The notes beneath the pieces were generated by a model. The model saw only the letters and a program-made list of their open reading frames with translations. It ran no database searches and was not told where the DNA came from. From the NCBI GenBank assembly GCA_034687125.1, contig JAQGBZ010000026.1:124001-188000 (forward strand): DNA of 64,000 nucleotides, written 5' to 3'. Shown in pieces: positions 11,301 to 26,300 of the stretch. The translations under genes were made by a program, and so were the position numbers. How positions within the stretch are numbered: position 1 is the first letter of the stretch; each line of letters opens with the position of its first letter. The stretch is from Neelides folsomi. Lineage: Eukaryota > Arthropoda > Collembola > Neelipleona > Neelidae.

Positions 11301-14300
11301 GGTGATTGAGGATATTCAGCTTCAATGATTGCAACATCTGGGTCGGCAATTGCAAGGTGTCTCGCGAGGGGAACCCAATCATCCCCAAGAAGATTCGCAA
11401 CATCTGAGATCTTGAGATCCGCTTTGTGGATTTCACCAGGTCCGACACTCAGCGTGTTGGATTTCATGGCTTTTGGTGAGTAGGAGACATTCTTAATGTT
11501 ATATCGGTTGCTGTGCATTGGGAGTCGTGGGGAGGAGGAGATGGACGTTGGAGCCGATGGCTCATCAGGGAGAATTTGATCTGGCAATACGATGTTCAAA
11601 TTGCATACAGGCACTTGGTCATTCCTCCCACTTGACTATAAAATTAATGAAATATTTTAATGTCCGTATATATTTTTAGCAAATTATTAAAATTAAGTTA
11701 ATTTCAAGTTAACTTAAAGTTGGTTGTTTCAATTTTGTTTCAAGCTAAATTTTACCTTAGACTCTCTCATGAAAATTATTCTTCCAACAGCATCGGAATT
11801 AGGATCTCGTAGCCTGACAAGGAATGGGAGTCGATTTTCTCTAAAGGCAAAGAACTTGAGGCGGAGTTGATCTCCCGACTTGGTTACAGGAGCCAAGTTT
11901 CCGGCCATTTCAATCCATTGGGCCTTTCCTTCCAGAACCTCAACATCCCGACTCTTCGCCACTTCTAAGAAGTTCTCTTGGCCTATTAAAAAAATGAAAA
12001 TATGAATGTCATCTCTACTTGACTTAGAACCCTCGGCGAGCTTAAATCTTCGAACTTCCCGAGTTGAGCATCAAAGTTAATGAGAAGGATGAGCATAAAT
12101 AATATTTTAATGTAACACAGAAATTGCTTATAATAAAATCCCAAAATGCAAAAAGTGCAATAAACTTGACATTAATATTGGTTCTTGTTAAAGATCAGAA
12201 GGACATTTGGAGTAGAAATTGCGTGTTTTGGAGTACCTTCAAGGGTTTTTTCTTCTCGGTCGTCAGTCATGCAGAAAACTCTGAGCCGGGCTTCCGTCAT
12301 TTCAATCCTCTTTGAGAAAATTACGAACCTGAAAATAAATATTTATACCCTTGAAATTCCAGATCAAATGAGGGTCAATTATATATTCGTGATTGTGATC
12401 ATGAGAAGGATTATTTACTTGGCCATGAAGGGAACATGGATGGCTTCCCTATACAAGTCAGTCGCCATTCGAGTGACATCGTGGCTTGCATGGCGGCAGT
12501 CGACGAGCCAAAATCTTGCTGATACGGTTGTCGTAAAGGAGACACAGTCGTTAACAAACGTCAACGGAGTGGAGCCGGTCACATCCTCCCATTGAGCCCG
12601 TGTGGTTCCTCCTATTTGTTGCAAATGAATAATCCAACCATCCTTTTTATAATCTCCATTTAACTCCAAAATGTTTGTTATTTTGGAAAAAAATTGATAT
12701 ATTTATTCACTACTTGTTTTTACTACAATAAAAGTTCTCTTTAAAAAACTACGGCATGATCCTTGTTGAGTTTTGCTCAAAATGCAATAAAAATTATTTT
12801 TTCATTAGTTGTAAGTTAATTGTGTTTTAGTCAATGTTTCAATTATTGAATGTTTTAATTTTTTAATGTTAATTTAACATGCTTCATTCTCCAAAAAATG
12901 TCTCCTTGAACATAAATATTTAAATATACTGATTAATCATCTAAACTAGGCTCATTTGTACAGAACTCATGCAGGTTGATCAAAGTAACCATTCACGAAA
13001 CAATATATGACAAAATATTCATTTGGGTACTTTAGCTTTCACTCACTAATAATGGCATTTTTTGAAATAATTCGTGTTTTTTATACAGAGTTGAATACGG
13101 TATAAGATCACATCTTATTCCTTATCAGCTATATTTACAATTTAAATAATAATTAATAGGCTAATCCCGTTATGTTCAATAGTCATTGCCCATTGCAAAC
13201 ATAGATCCTCATAAATGTTTCCGACTCTGACTAATTATTTCATATGTTTAATTAAGGTATTGAATTTATAATAATGTATGCAACTTAAAATAAAGTGCAG
13301 AAAAGAGATTCATTGTACATAAATATGTCATCGGTACATGTCGAGTAAATCAATAAACCGAAAATTTTTAATTTTCTGGCTTACTGCAGTGCAGCGTGTT
13401 AGTTTGTTCTCAAACGAATAGAAACGCATGAGATTCTTTTTTTCATTAAAACATTTCAAAAGACAAACATCGGCTTGATTGGATTTTTAATAATTTTGGA
13501 AGAAACAATGTTTCAATATGTATAATGCAAGTACAGAATACACATAATCAAAGGTGTATTAAAGATTGAAAAAAGTTGCATTCATTGCAAGTTGTGTGCA
13601 GGAAATAGATAATTTTAATTTAATTAATTGAAGTATCAATCTTCGATACTTTTAGTTTCCTTTTAAGAATTGGGATTGGAAGACAAAGAAAAGTAAATTC
13701 ATATAAAATATCATGCGAATCGAGGAAAAAGACAGTAAAGGTGAAGGAAGGGCTTTTTTTCGCAGTCGAAACAAAGAGCGTTTGAAAGAACCATGAAATC
13801 GAACCATTCATGTAATTTTAAACAAGAAAATTGTATTTTAATTAAGAAATAGAAAAGAAGCGAAAGTCTTCTCTAAATTCATTTTTTGAAGATTAATTTC
13901 GATAAAAAATAGGAATTTTATGTAATTATTAATTATTAAATACAATGAAAGTAAAAGAGGGAAAATGTGCAATAATGACAAAAGGAATTTAAGTTAATGG
14001 AAAGAGTCAATAAGGAGAGAGACAAGAGACATTTAAAAGAGATTATTTGAAAGAAAGTTCAAGTATTGTTTCAACTTGAAAAAGAGCTTTTGTTAATATC
14101 AACATAGAAAGATTTATTTTAAATGCAAGGTCAATATCAAGTTTTGCATATCAATTATGCAATTAATTAATAATCAATTAATTTAAAACATGAGGAAAAA
14201 AATATAATTTTTCACAACTGAATACATAATATAATATTTCCCACAAATTGAGAAATATTAAGAAAACTAGAGAGAGAACCAGTCAAGTCAATGCGAGAGA

Positions 14301-17300
14301 TAGAAGGGAGAAGAGTGTGTTTACCTTTGAGAGACCTTTTCCGAAACACTCCTGCACTCAGTAAGCCGAAACAATAAAGAATAATGAATAAAAGTAAATC
14401 TTATGTATTACTTTTTTATCTTACACAAATTAAATATGTCCGTGATCTCACACCCTCTCACAGTCTTTAAAATCTCTCACACTCGTCAGCTCTCATCAGC
14501 TCTCAATTCATCCCCGAATTTCGTAAATGTCTTTTTGTAGAACCCCACCCCTTATGATCTCATAACGATCTCCCACACAGAATTTCCATCGTCCTTCTAA
14601 TCCTCAATGATTCTCAATTCTCAACATTAAAATAACACTATGTTATATCAGAACTTTTTTTTAAAAAAGTACATTTTACTCAAATTAGATTTGACGACTT
14701 GAGGAAAGAAGGGCAAGAAATTGAGAATAAAAAAATTCATTTAAAATCTTTTGGAATCCGTTCAAAAACCAGGATATAATTTTACATTTGTCAACATCTT
14801 GTCCTCAATTGCTACTTTTTAATATCATCGTGTCATTCAAATTGACTTTGATATAAACTCGTGGAAATATTAATGGTATGATAATTAAAAACTACATTGG
14901 TTATGTGTGTTGTGGTGGTCTACTTGTTTGCCTATTTGAGAGCCTCAAACCTCCCAAAGTAAATCTTGAAAGTAAATGTTAAATTACGAATTTAACGGTA
15001 ATATGTAATTGACTAGCGAAGAGTCGCTCTACGTTCAATTGAAAAGCATCATGCCAAGTCTTGATAAGATATAAGTATAAACACGAAACTGGAATTTACC
15101 TCTAGTAATTTAAGACAATACATGGTATATATAAAATATACCTTCTAATTGACCAACAATCATAAAATATAGTCATTTCAGTACGAAACCACAAGCTAAA
15201 AATTTCTAATAAGAAACAAAGATTCCCTTTACAAATTACAAATCTAATTGCTTTTAAAAAATACTCTAAATTGGGAATATTCTATGTAGTTATTTACTTA
15301 CTTAAAAGTAAGTGTCTTACGTTTGTATTAATTTTTCGTTAGAAATTCAGCGTGTACATATTAAAAAATGTTACCGATTTGTTACGCAGTTTTGTCAAAT
15401 TGAATTAGTTATCGATTATTGGCACTACATGAGTTGACTACCAATAAAGTTGAAGTAGAATAATAGTATTTAGGATTATGTATGTTAACATTATCTAGGT
15501 AGAAAAAAGTCTCACCTGTGATGGAGCATAGGAGACGGAGGGCAGAGTTCGGATCTTGGCTTTTGGGTACGGGAATTGTCAACGTAATTGGCTTATGGAA
15601 CTTCCGTCGACGAGGTTCGACAGTCACTATAGGAGAAACCGACACGCGGCTCCCAGCAACTTTGTTGATCAGCTCGGTTGGAATCGGCTGAGCCTACATC
15701 CGTTCCATTATGTAGGAATGCACCAATTCGTTGAAATTATGAGTGTACATGGAGTTCATAAATGTGCCAGAAATGAACCAGGAGGGAAGAACCGAAAATA
15801 AAAAAAACGATAAAATATAAGTAAAAACACAAGTAGTAATTCAAATTAGTAAATTAATGTTAAAACTGTGAAATTAAATATTCCTAAAATGAATAAAAAT
15901 CTAAAGACTTTTAGAAGAATATAACCAAGTTGGAAATAGAATTCAAAGAATACGTACACATAAAAATTGTATAATTTACATAATTCGAAATTAACCGTTT
16001 AAAATTAATTCATTAAATCAAGATATTGAATCATTGAACAAAAGTTATACAGATAAAATAAATACATTAGTAAAAATGTAATTATTAAAAAATGGAGAAA
16101 GGAAAAATAAATAAATTAAGAATTGTGACATTTTGGGTGTATTTTATACAAATCGAGTATGCGAGCGTGAGAAGCAGTGGAAATGTAATTGGAGAAAAGC
16201 GCAATCAAAAATCATTCACGAAATTGAAGCAATCAGCCCGCAGAGGATTCATCTCGAAACAAAGGGCCATTGCGGGAGATTTCTTATTGAACTTGGAATT
16301 GAAAGTATCCAGTTACGGGAGTCAGCCCAATTTAGTCTCAAAGGGTTTAAATTCATTTACACTGGTCGTGTTAAAAATCATTAGTTTAAAACAAGTGATT
16401 AATTGTCATTAAACTTTCAAAGAACTAACGTGAATTTAGTATTTACAAAAGTGTAAGTTAAAAAATGGAATTGAGAAAAAAACGATTTCCACTGCTCTCA
16501 AGCTTTCACGGAAAGAGCCCATATTATTTATATGTTATATGAAAAGAGTTTTCCAAAGATTTCTTTGTTAGTTGAAAGAAAGTTAATGAGAAAAGATTGA
16601 AAGGCAGAGACGTTGAATTATTTTGAGTTTTTTAGATCAGCAGTTGAAATTCTTTATTGGGCGGAATCCCGTTTCTCCTTCGGAGACCCGGATACATTTT
16701 CCACTCTCAATTAAACCTGACTCTTTTTGTAATATATATTTAATATATGCTTACACGCACTACAATCTAAAACATTCACTTGTCATGATACTTGCTCACT
16801 TTTATACCAATTAACAATCTAAATACACATTTCCATTTTTATAATATAATGACTAAAATGTTGACTAGAAATTCACTCCAGAGCTGCTATACAGCTTTTA
16901 AGTTAATTACAATTAAGTTAATTATATTAGTCACAACTCCATTGACTCTTTAGCTTTTAAGTAACATCCATTATAATTTCATAATGAGATTCATTATTCA
17001 ATAAAGATTTCTCATTCGAAGATTCGAAAGCTCTCTTTCAATATGTGTGTTTATACATACAATAATTTCTACGTGATATTTTAATATTTTATATTTAAGT
17101 AGTTAGTAATATAACATTAAGTTTAATAGAATTTTAAGATAATAGTGCTATATAAATATTTCTCATCCAATTCTTATCCAATGTCTAATCTTTAAAATTC
17201 ACTGATTCAGGTAGCGTCTAATTTTTCATAGAGCTCATTCTCAGTGTAAGGCAAGTTCATAAATATTATTATAATTAATATAATTATTTTCTCACTTTGG

Positions 17301-20300
17301 GATAGTTGGAAAGGTGAAAGAAAGAAATTTAATGGTGAATAAGGTGAAAATTGTAATTTAAAGGGGGTATTTAAACTTTAATGGTATATTCATAAATTAC
17401 TATTAAAATGCAATATTATTTATATTTTAAGTAACTATAAATAGCAATAAGTTTACCTAATTAACCAATATTTGAAGAACTTTAATTAAATTATTTAAAT
17501 GAATTGAGATCTTATTGTTAGCAAGAGTTAAAGCAATTAGAGTAAATGGAAATTTTTAAAATTGTTAATTATCTACAATTCTATTTATTTATAATTACAT
17601 ACCTAATTACTAATTTTTAACTATTTTAAGATTAATTGTATTTAAATTGTATATAGAATGGATAAAAAATCTGAAAATTACAACTATTGAACACACTACT
17701 GATGTTAAAGTTCAAATTTGAAGTTCGCTAATATTGAGAATTAGGGTTGAAAGTTGACGAGATTTGTTAATTGATTTAATACTTTACGGTATTTAAATGC
17801 AATTTGAAATGCAATTTGGTTGTTTGTAATTCGATTCAGGGTTACATCTACATGCTATCTATAGTAGGTATATTATATTACCTATTCAAAATCTGGGTCT
17901 AAAATTTTTATCATAAATTTTTATTATCTAGTAGATTTAATTACTGATATTTTAATAATATAGTATGATGTTAGTAAGATAATATAACCCAATTTAGATA
18001 AAGATAGAAATGTATTTTAAAGTTAGTGAAATTGAAAAAGGCTCATAAGATTCACAACAAGGCTGAGGAAAAGGAATGTGTTGGGAATTTACCATATGAG
18101 TGCAAAGCGTTTCTTTTTAGGAATATTGTTCACAGTAATTTTCCTGGTAGGACCGGATTTAGAAGGCCGCAATTTGCTTACCTGAAGCCCAACTTTGATT
18201 CTTTTCGTGAGAGCTCCGCACGGGAACACGGCTTGAACTTGAGGAACGACCGTGGAGGAGACCATGCCACCCTCAGGCCCAACGGCGTGAACTTCTTGGC
18301 GGATCCTCGACACAAGGGCAAAATATTGTGGGAAATCCGTGGTGAGAATTCGAGTAATTCGATTCGTCTTCAGATCTTCCAGTTGTTTCAAATCTGCTTA
18401 TTTATCAAAAGAAAGAACAGTTCAATATTCATAGTTCTGTAAAAGTTACTTTTCTGTTATGTAAAGTTAATTAAAGTATTGAATGTAAAAATTATTCCTT
18501 ACGATTATTACCAGTTGTATCAAAAGATTCATTAAGAACATCTTGAACGGCTTCCTCCGTTGCATCCAAATTATGTTCCCGCCAAGTTTCTCCATTATCA
18601 GAACGGAGAACGACAATTTCTCTTTCGTGTCCTCTGAGAGCCGCAAAATGCGGAACTTCCAAAATCACCGGCCCGAGGAATTTCGCATTGGTGGGGCCGA
18701 GTTCAAGGATTCGTGAGGCCAAAGCTTCACCTTCCATAAGAGGTGGCGGATGAACCAGCCGATCTTTCTTCAAGTATCGACAGGTAATTCGCATTGGACT
18801 TGATGCCTTTCTTGGTGGAATGATAACTCGAACTCCAGAATGGCGACATCCTCTCATTGCACCTCCGCGTGCATCCACCATGAAGCTGACGAGGAAACTA
18901 TAAATTGTACATTAAAATTAAAATTCGAATATACACAAAGCAATGGACCTTTTGCTGAAAATATGTGGATATAAAATATGACTTTTTACAAAAATCAAAA
19001 ATGTTTAAAATGGCATTCAAAAATTATAGACAACAAAAAATATTATAATACATATAATACAATGACTACAATAAATGTTATAAATATAAATACAATGATT
19101 GGATATGTTTAAATTATAAATTGCAAAAGGTCCATCGTGAATTATTATCAATATTTACATAAATTAATTTACTCAAAGCAAAACATACATAATTTGTTTG
19201 TGTGTTACACTAACTAAGAATTTAGTTAACAGAATATAAAGATGTGTTCGACATGTAGTTAAAATGATATACCAAAACCAAGTGGCAAATTATAAATGAC
19301 AATAAAACCATAAACCACGAAGCCCTTAAAAAGTAATTCTGAGAAGAATATTTCTTGGCTTACTTTCTCCAGTGAAGTTTTCTACAGAGTTCACATTTGA
19401 GTGTCATGCACCGGCGAAGAGTTAGTTAGTTTTGAAAGAAAGAAAATACAAGAAGATCGAGTTAGAGTAATGACAATGGCACATTTGGTAAGAGTAAATA
19501 TCATAGATTAGATAAATATAGAATGTTTTAAAAGAGTATTTAGCTTAGAAATGAATATTACAGAGATTTTAGTCACTTGACTAAATATAAGTATATAAAT
19601 ATTCAATATTTTGTATCAGTATTTGTAAATACAAATACATTTAAATTGTTCCTAAATATTCAAAAACGGCACGTCAATTTGAGTCTTGATTCTTTTTTGC
19701 CTTGAATTTTTCAAAGATTGTGAACATTGTGAAGTAGGAAATCTTTTCAAGAAAAACAATTACTCGTATTTTGTATAATCATATAACATTATCATTAATT
19801 CATTATTATGCTCATTTTGATATTAACAAGAAGTTAATTTTTTAAATTAGAAGACGCATACAAGTATTATTTAGCAGCTTGTGAATACAATTACAAGGAA
19901 GGTATTTTGTTGAGTAGCGCAGTACTTTTGTAAAAAATTTAGTACTTTGAAAATTACTTGATCATGGTCGTAAATCATGCTTTGAAAATATTAATTGGAA
20001 ATGTTAAAAAATCATAGGTGTTAATATCTCAATTCAAAAAAATAACACAAAAAACTAAAAACCTGTCACGACACATCCCCATTGTTGGAGTGGATGAGCG
20101 GCTGTGGCTGAAGTTATAGCTGTTTCTCGTCAAGGTTAGAGATTTAAGTGAATCGGTAGCACTTGACCTTCTAAGTCCAAGTGATTCAAAAACAAAAATG
20201 TCAGTAAATAATGTTAGACATTTTCTGCTTCATCGTCTCAAAAATGGCTTGTGCAGTTTTAGCATTATTAGACGTTTTTAAAATATTGAAAAATATTTGT

Positions 20301-23300
20301 AAAATTGTAGTTTTTAGACCAAACACTTAATGAATATCCGCAATTCCCCCGATACACTTAACCAACAACAATCTAGTTCTAAACATATAAAAGTTGAAAA
20401 TCGTTTTTTTAAATCAAAATTGAGAAATTCCCTTACCCAATTTGAACCGGAGATCTTGAGATATCAATGTTATCAGCTGCCATTTGGCTGTATTTCTGTG
20501 TCAGCATGTTATCTTCCGCGTGCATATCTGGGAAATAAAAGTAATGGTGTCATAAGGAAACGATTTATTTATTTATTCAAGTCACAATTTATCAACTTAC
20601 ATCCAGAATCCCTATGATGTTGTTCATCCCTCGTCACATCAATTGGCAAGGAATCATCTCCAAGTGATTTCATGTCATCGACAGTCAAGTAGCGATAACT
20701 TTCATTTCCAGCATCAGCATCAGCTCCTTCGTCTTCGGAGTCAGAGGCCAAATTCTCAGCCATGGTCTCAGGAGCAAGAACTTTGTAACGTTCTTCAATG
20801 GTCGTGGTCGTGGTAGTAGTAGTTGTAATCGTTGTGGTTACAATTTTCAATGTCTCGACTACTGACACATATCCGAGCTTTTCTGCAATTGCCAGCGGAG
20901 TTTGTCCAGCCTGTTTCAAAAACATTGCTCAATGAAATTCTAAGAAAATTTTGATATATTTATATTAAACGAAACACATAATGTGCTGCTATACATAAGT
21001 ATTTTTATTTATGAAATGAAAGAAAAATCAATATTTCATCACATTATTGACAGCATCAGGGCACGCTTTCTTCTCAAGGAGAAGTGTAATGATGAGAGTT
21101 TGTCCTTGTTGAGCCGCATGATGCAGAGGTGTGTATCCAGATGCGGTGATGGAGTCAACCGAAGCTCCATTCTGGAGCAAATATCGGACCATAGCCGCTT
21201 GACCAAAATGGGCAGCGACGTGAAGTGGCGTATAGCCAGACTGGGTCTGCGCGTCAATTGGAGCATTTCCAGTGTTAACTAAAATGTTTGCTGCTGGAAC
21301 TCGATCTTCTTGGGCTGAAAATAGAGAAGGAAAGAGTTGTAGGAATGAGAGTGAAAGACAATTTAATTAAGATTAATTGTGAACTTTGAGTTGAATTGTT
21401 CAATTACCTGCCAAGTGAAGAGGACGCAAACCATTCTGGAAAATAAACATTTTAAATATTAATATCCACTTCTTTCCTTCATCATTTATTCAATGTTCAA
21501 TATTTAATTTACACAAAACGTGTGTCCTTAAGATGTTATAAATGTTATATGAACAAACTTAGGGTTGACAGAAGGTCTAAATCTAAACTAAACAATTCAT
21601 ATTTTTTGAACTTTAGATTTTTTCAAAAGGGACTTAAGCCGAAAATAACCATACTGAATGTTTGAAATATTTACATCCGTTTTTGTGTAAATTTGAATAA
21701 GTACAGTACGGTATGTTGAGTAAATACCAAAAAATATTCGCAAGTTTCAAATTCAAAGTAACTAAAACTGGATAAAAGTCGAGAAAGTTCTAAAGGTTGA
21801 AACAAAACACGTCGAGAAATGAAAGTAATAATTGATGGACAAACAACTCGTTTCCTTTCCATTACAAAATGTAACAAACTCCAATTTCAATAAGTGTTTC
21901 TTTCTTTACAAAGAACGAAAGAAGATCAATAATTCAATAAAATGTTCTACAGTGCCACTCATTTTGTCCTGTCTTATAAAATTTTATGCCCTTGGGTTTA
22001 CTAATTTATGATACTCAACCATGCAGCATATACTTATTCACTGTTATTTATAATTTAGATTGTAACAAGCTTATTTTTATTATATCTGTAACATTAATTA
22101 AGAGTTAAATTAAACGAATGAGATTTACTTTAGCTCCAGCATCAGAATCAGCTCCATGTTGCAGAAGGAGCGTCACAATGTCCGCATTGCCTTCTTGGGC
22201 TGCCAAATGGATTGGAGTAAATCCCGATCGTGACTCCGTCGTCACATCTGCTCCATATTCAATAAGTGCAGTGGCAATGTCAACTTGGTTTCTCTTTGCT
22301 GCCACGTGAAGAGGAGTGTAGCCGTTCTTTGCGGCACATTTCGGCTCAGCTCCGTTGTTGAGAAGCATCAGGGCCACTTGGTTCCGATCATGATGACTCG
22401 CCAAGTGCAAAGGCGTCAAACCATTCTACACACAATCAACACTCGTGTTAAGTCAGGAAATCCAATCATGAAATCCATGAGACATTAGCAGATGGAATAT
22501 TCACAATTTTCCATTATAAAAATGAATAAACTTACTTTGCCCTCGGCATTCACCGGCGCTCCTTTGCTCAGAAGCAAATTAGCAACTTTCATGTGGCCAC
22601 TGAAAAAAAACATTCATTCAATCAACTTGGTCAGATGTGGGATGTTTAACTCGCAAATTTGCGTTTTCAAAAGGCCTATCTCAACTTCTTATTATCGACT
22701 CTCGTTAAACCCTCTTAGTTAGTCAGAGTGCAATGAAACTTTGATAGCCTTGACCCTCACCGCCTCAAGACGCCTTCAAAAAAATTATTGAAATACAAGC
22801 CGTCGAATTCGCAACCTCCAGATAAAAAAGGCTTATAAAGGTGTGAATTGAATCACCTTTTAAACTTCAAACCTTCATGAATAACTGCATATTTTTCCTT
22901 TGTATGCATCTTTTTATGCTACTGTCTTGAGATTCACATTACTTACATCTCATTATATCCTATGAAATAACTGCTAACGCGATTCTTGTTTCAGAGCTTT
23001 CAAGAAGTGATTCTTAGTATATTCTATAAAAATATAATAATTAAGATAATTACCATCTTGCTGCGAGATGAAGAGGAGTGAAACCTCGTTTCGTAGTCGC
23101 AGACACGCTGGCTCCTTTATCCAGCAAGATTGAAGCCACCTAAATTAGAAAAAAGATTAGGTTCGTATTCCTCTTTGCTTTTTATCTTCCGAAATAAATT
23201 CATCGTGAAGAGACCTCCGCCCTCCCATCTTATCAAACTCAAATTCCTTTAAGGAAACTCCCTATATTCCTCCCATGTATCCTATTTGTACTCGGAGTCA

Positions 23301-26300
23301 AAAGCCGTTACTTATGATCAGTACAAACAGTTAAGAAGGAATCTCAACTAATAAATTAAAGTGGGAGTTATAAAGAAATTGCAATCCATTCAAAGTCATT
23401 TATCTAAAAGCCAGCATTCCACCAAAGCAAAGCTATTACTTTTTAAATATATCCGCACTATCTCTTCATCATCAATTTTTCATTTCTTTTGAATGATCAA
23501 CAAAATAACTCTATCCTTATAATTAAATGATTATTTTAAAATAAATAAACATTTTTCACATTATTAAAGTTAATATCATCGAAGTTTATATTGTATTGAA
23601 TTCATCTTTTCTTAGCGTTTCAATTAATTTGCTTACATATAAAAAAAATGGAACGTAATTTTGAAAGGCGCATTCTTATATTAAATAGAGTCAACATTGG
23701 GAGTTAAATGTAGAAATAATTCGCCCTCCGTGAGGAGAATTTCAATTACTAGCAGGAGGAAGGAAATTCGGGGCTTGGGATGTGCTGAACTCTGCAGTTC
23801 AGCGCCAAGAATAATGAAAAAAATCCACCGTGTGCTCTCTCTGCAGACGTCAAAAGGATGAATCTCCGTATCATTACCTCGTGATCCTCTCTCTCGTAAT
23901 GAAACTTTAATCATGGACAGATGGAAAAAGACAACGAGTGAAAGATACACTATAGACAATAAGCATATGGCAAGAGTGGATAAATACATAATATGGTCCT
24001 AGTACAACAAATGCCTTTAGCCTCCTTATTATGCATCTTATCTCCAAGTGTAATGGATGCGAGGTGTATTTAAACGTTCCTATCTGGATCGTGAAGTAAA
24101 AGGATCCTGTATGTCCAATATGGCCTCATGCCACCATCACTATCAACCATCACCAATACTACACCAACCAGCCAACAACGAGAATGGAAAAGAGCCAAGA
24201 GAGAAAGTTGAGAGAGAAATAAAGAAAAGATTATAGAGGTAGAGAAGAAATAAAAATATATTTGAAATCTTTGAGGATCTTCGAAATCGAAGAAACAGCC
24301 AGCTTTATTGAAGCATCTTCGGTCCAGGCTAAATTATATAGATTCAATAGCAATATCTTAATTTACGTCACATTCAAAGAGAGCGAGAGAGACACAAACT
24401 AAAATTGAACTACTAATTAACTAAACCAAAAATTACTTATTAAGAGATGTGAAAGTATTTTTATATAAAACGATGACAAGTCTGCAGAGAGAACCACCAA
24501 TGTTTTTTCATTATTCTTGTAAAGTTCCTTCATTATTCATACAGTAAGTTAAATGGTACTTGATCTTATTTGGAGAGGTATAAATTTAAAGTAATGTCGT
24601 AAGATTAGATTCATAGAGTAATAATCGTTAGTAAACTCGTAACATTCAGATCTCATTTGAACCAATTTAAACTACTTTTTTCACTCGTGAGATTCAAAAA
24701 TACATTTATGACATTGGGATTGTTAATTATAATAATTAGATTAATTTACTTTAAATCTTTTAAGCCCCGTGAGGGGTTGTTTGGCAAATGTGAATATTGG
24801 CACGTTTTCACCTTGGCACGTTGGCAGTGGGGAAATGTTGGTAAAAATGTCACATGTTGTGATCAAAGGTTCAATAGGCTCAATACCATTTTATAAATTG
24901 GACATTTACTTTTTGGTAAAAAGGCCATTTTCCTGGTATACTTTTTAACTGTCAAAATCTCTGGACAATGGAATTCCATTTCCAATTAATTAATTAAGCT
25001 CCGTTGGATGATCATGGAAAGATAGGAAGTTGTGTGTAAAGGGTTACTTTACCTTAAGTTCGAAACATTCGATGGAGATTGGTTAAATGAGTCTATTTTG
25101 TATATATTAAGGTCTTCATTCACCATGCATGAGTAAACTTCTTGAGACGGACATGGAGAGATTTAATAAATTACAACGAAATAGACTAATTAAATATAAG
25201 AAGGGTTAATTATGTAATTAATTACAAGAAAAGCTAATGAATGGTAATAATAATTACAAGCGATGAAATGGAGGCTCAAAAGAAGATACAAAGCGAATAG
25301 AATAAATTACAGTTTGTAAGCTAACAGAGCGAAATAAATCGTACAATCTACAGAATACATTTTACAGGTATAAGGAATTAAGTTGAATTTGATGATGATC
25401 ATTCGAGGACTTCTTTGACCTCTTCACGACGCTTCATTCGTTCGATAACGTAATTAACTATGAGGCTATCACTGATTTTCCTCTTGAGGAATCGCTTTAC
25501 CTCTTCTTGCCCCTCTTTCGATGCGACGTGGAGAGCCGTGTACATTTCTTTAGTAGCAGCGTCAGCCGTCGCTCCGTGTTGAAGGAGCAACATGACCAAG
25601 TCACAATTACCAAGACGGGCCGCAATGTGCAAGGGTGTTTGCTCCTCCTTTATAAAACAACAATTCAATAACTTTGAATAATATGTTATATTGAACAATA
25701 ACATTATAATACAAATTAGATTACATTTTGTATTTTTATTGCCCTTTGCATTTTCACTCACTTTATAATTAGGTACGAAAGTTTTTCTGTACTAATCTTA
25801 AAATATAATTTCAAACGTGATAATATTTAAATTAATATAAAAAACAAAACGGGAGTTAAATTAGCTCTACTATTTTGTATAATGATAAAACATGGGAAGG
25901 AGTTTTGATGCGAGTTGTTCTCCTGATACGATCAAGAAGCCGACTGACTTCAAAATCCTCAACTGGTTTCTTCACTAGTCAAAGGAGAGACGAAGGACCA
26001 TCCCTCCCTTCATTGTTCTTAACTGACTGACCGAATGTGAGTGGTTTGGAAGATTCATTGTAGGGATGAGATTCCCCTCGTACATCAGGCGATTATGAGG
26101 TCCATGGGGTTATAATAAGGAAGGGAGAAACATGAGGAGAAAGGTCGTCGAGGTCCAAGTTCTCTTTATAAGGACCGTCGTCATCCTCAGCAACATTCTT
26201 TACATAAATGCTCCTTACAACCTTTTTCTGCTTAATGAACAAATTTTTCTTCGTTTGAAATATCCCAACCCGAGAAGTCAACTTTGTGATAATATTGTAA

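Noticed and set aside
21039-21266. Minus [20 protein letters not shown]...
   Set aside because: Out-of-frame shadow of ankyrin repeats 21-23 in exon 21043-21314.
22118-22309. Plus-strand ORF over the 22.1-22.4 kb exon
   Set aside because: Antisense of three ankyrin repeats; no independent support.
25399-25500. Apparent ankyrin repeat ending early in [12 protein letters not shown]... and a stop
   Set aside because: This is read-through past a GTAAAG donor at 25501. Splicing to 23139 restores the normal repeat ([16 protein letters not shown]).
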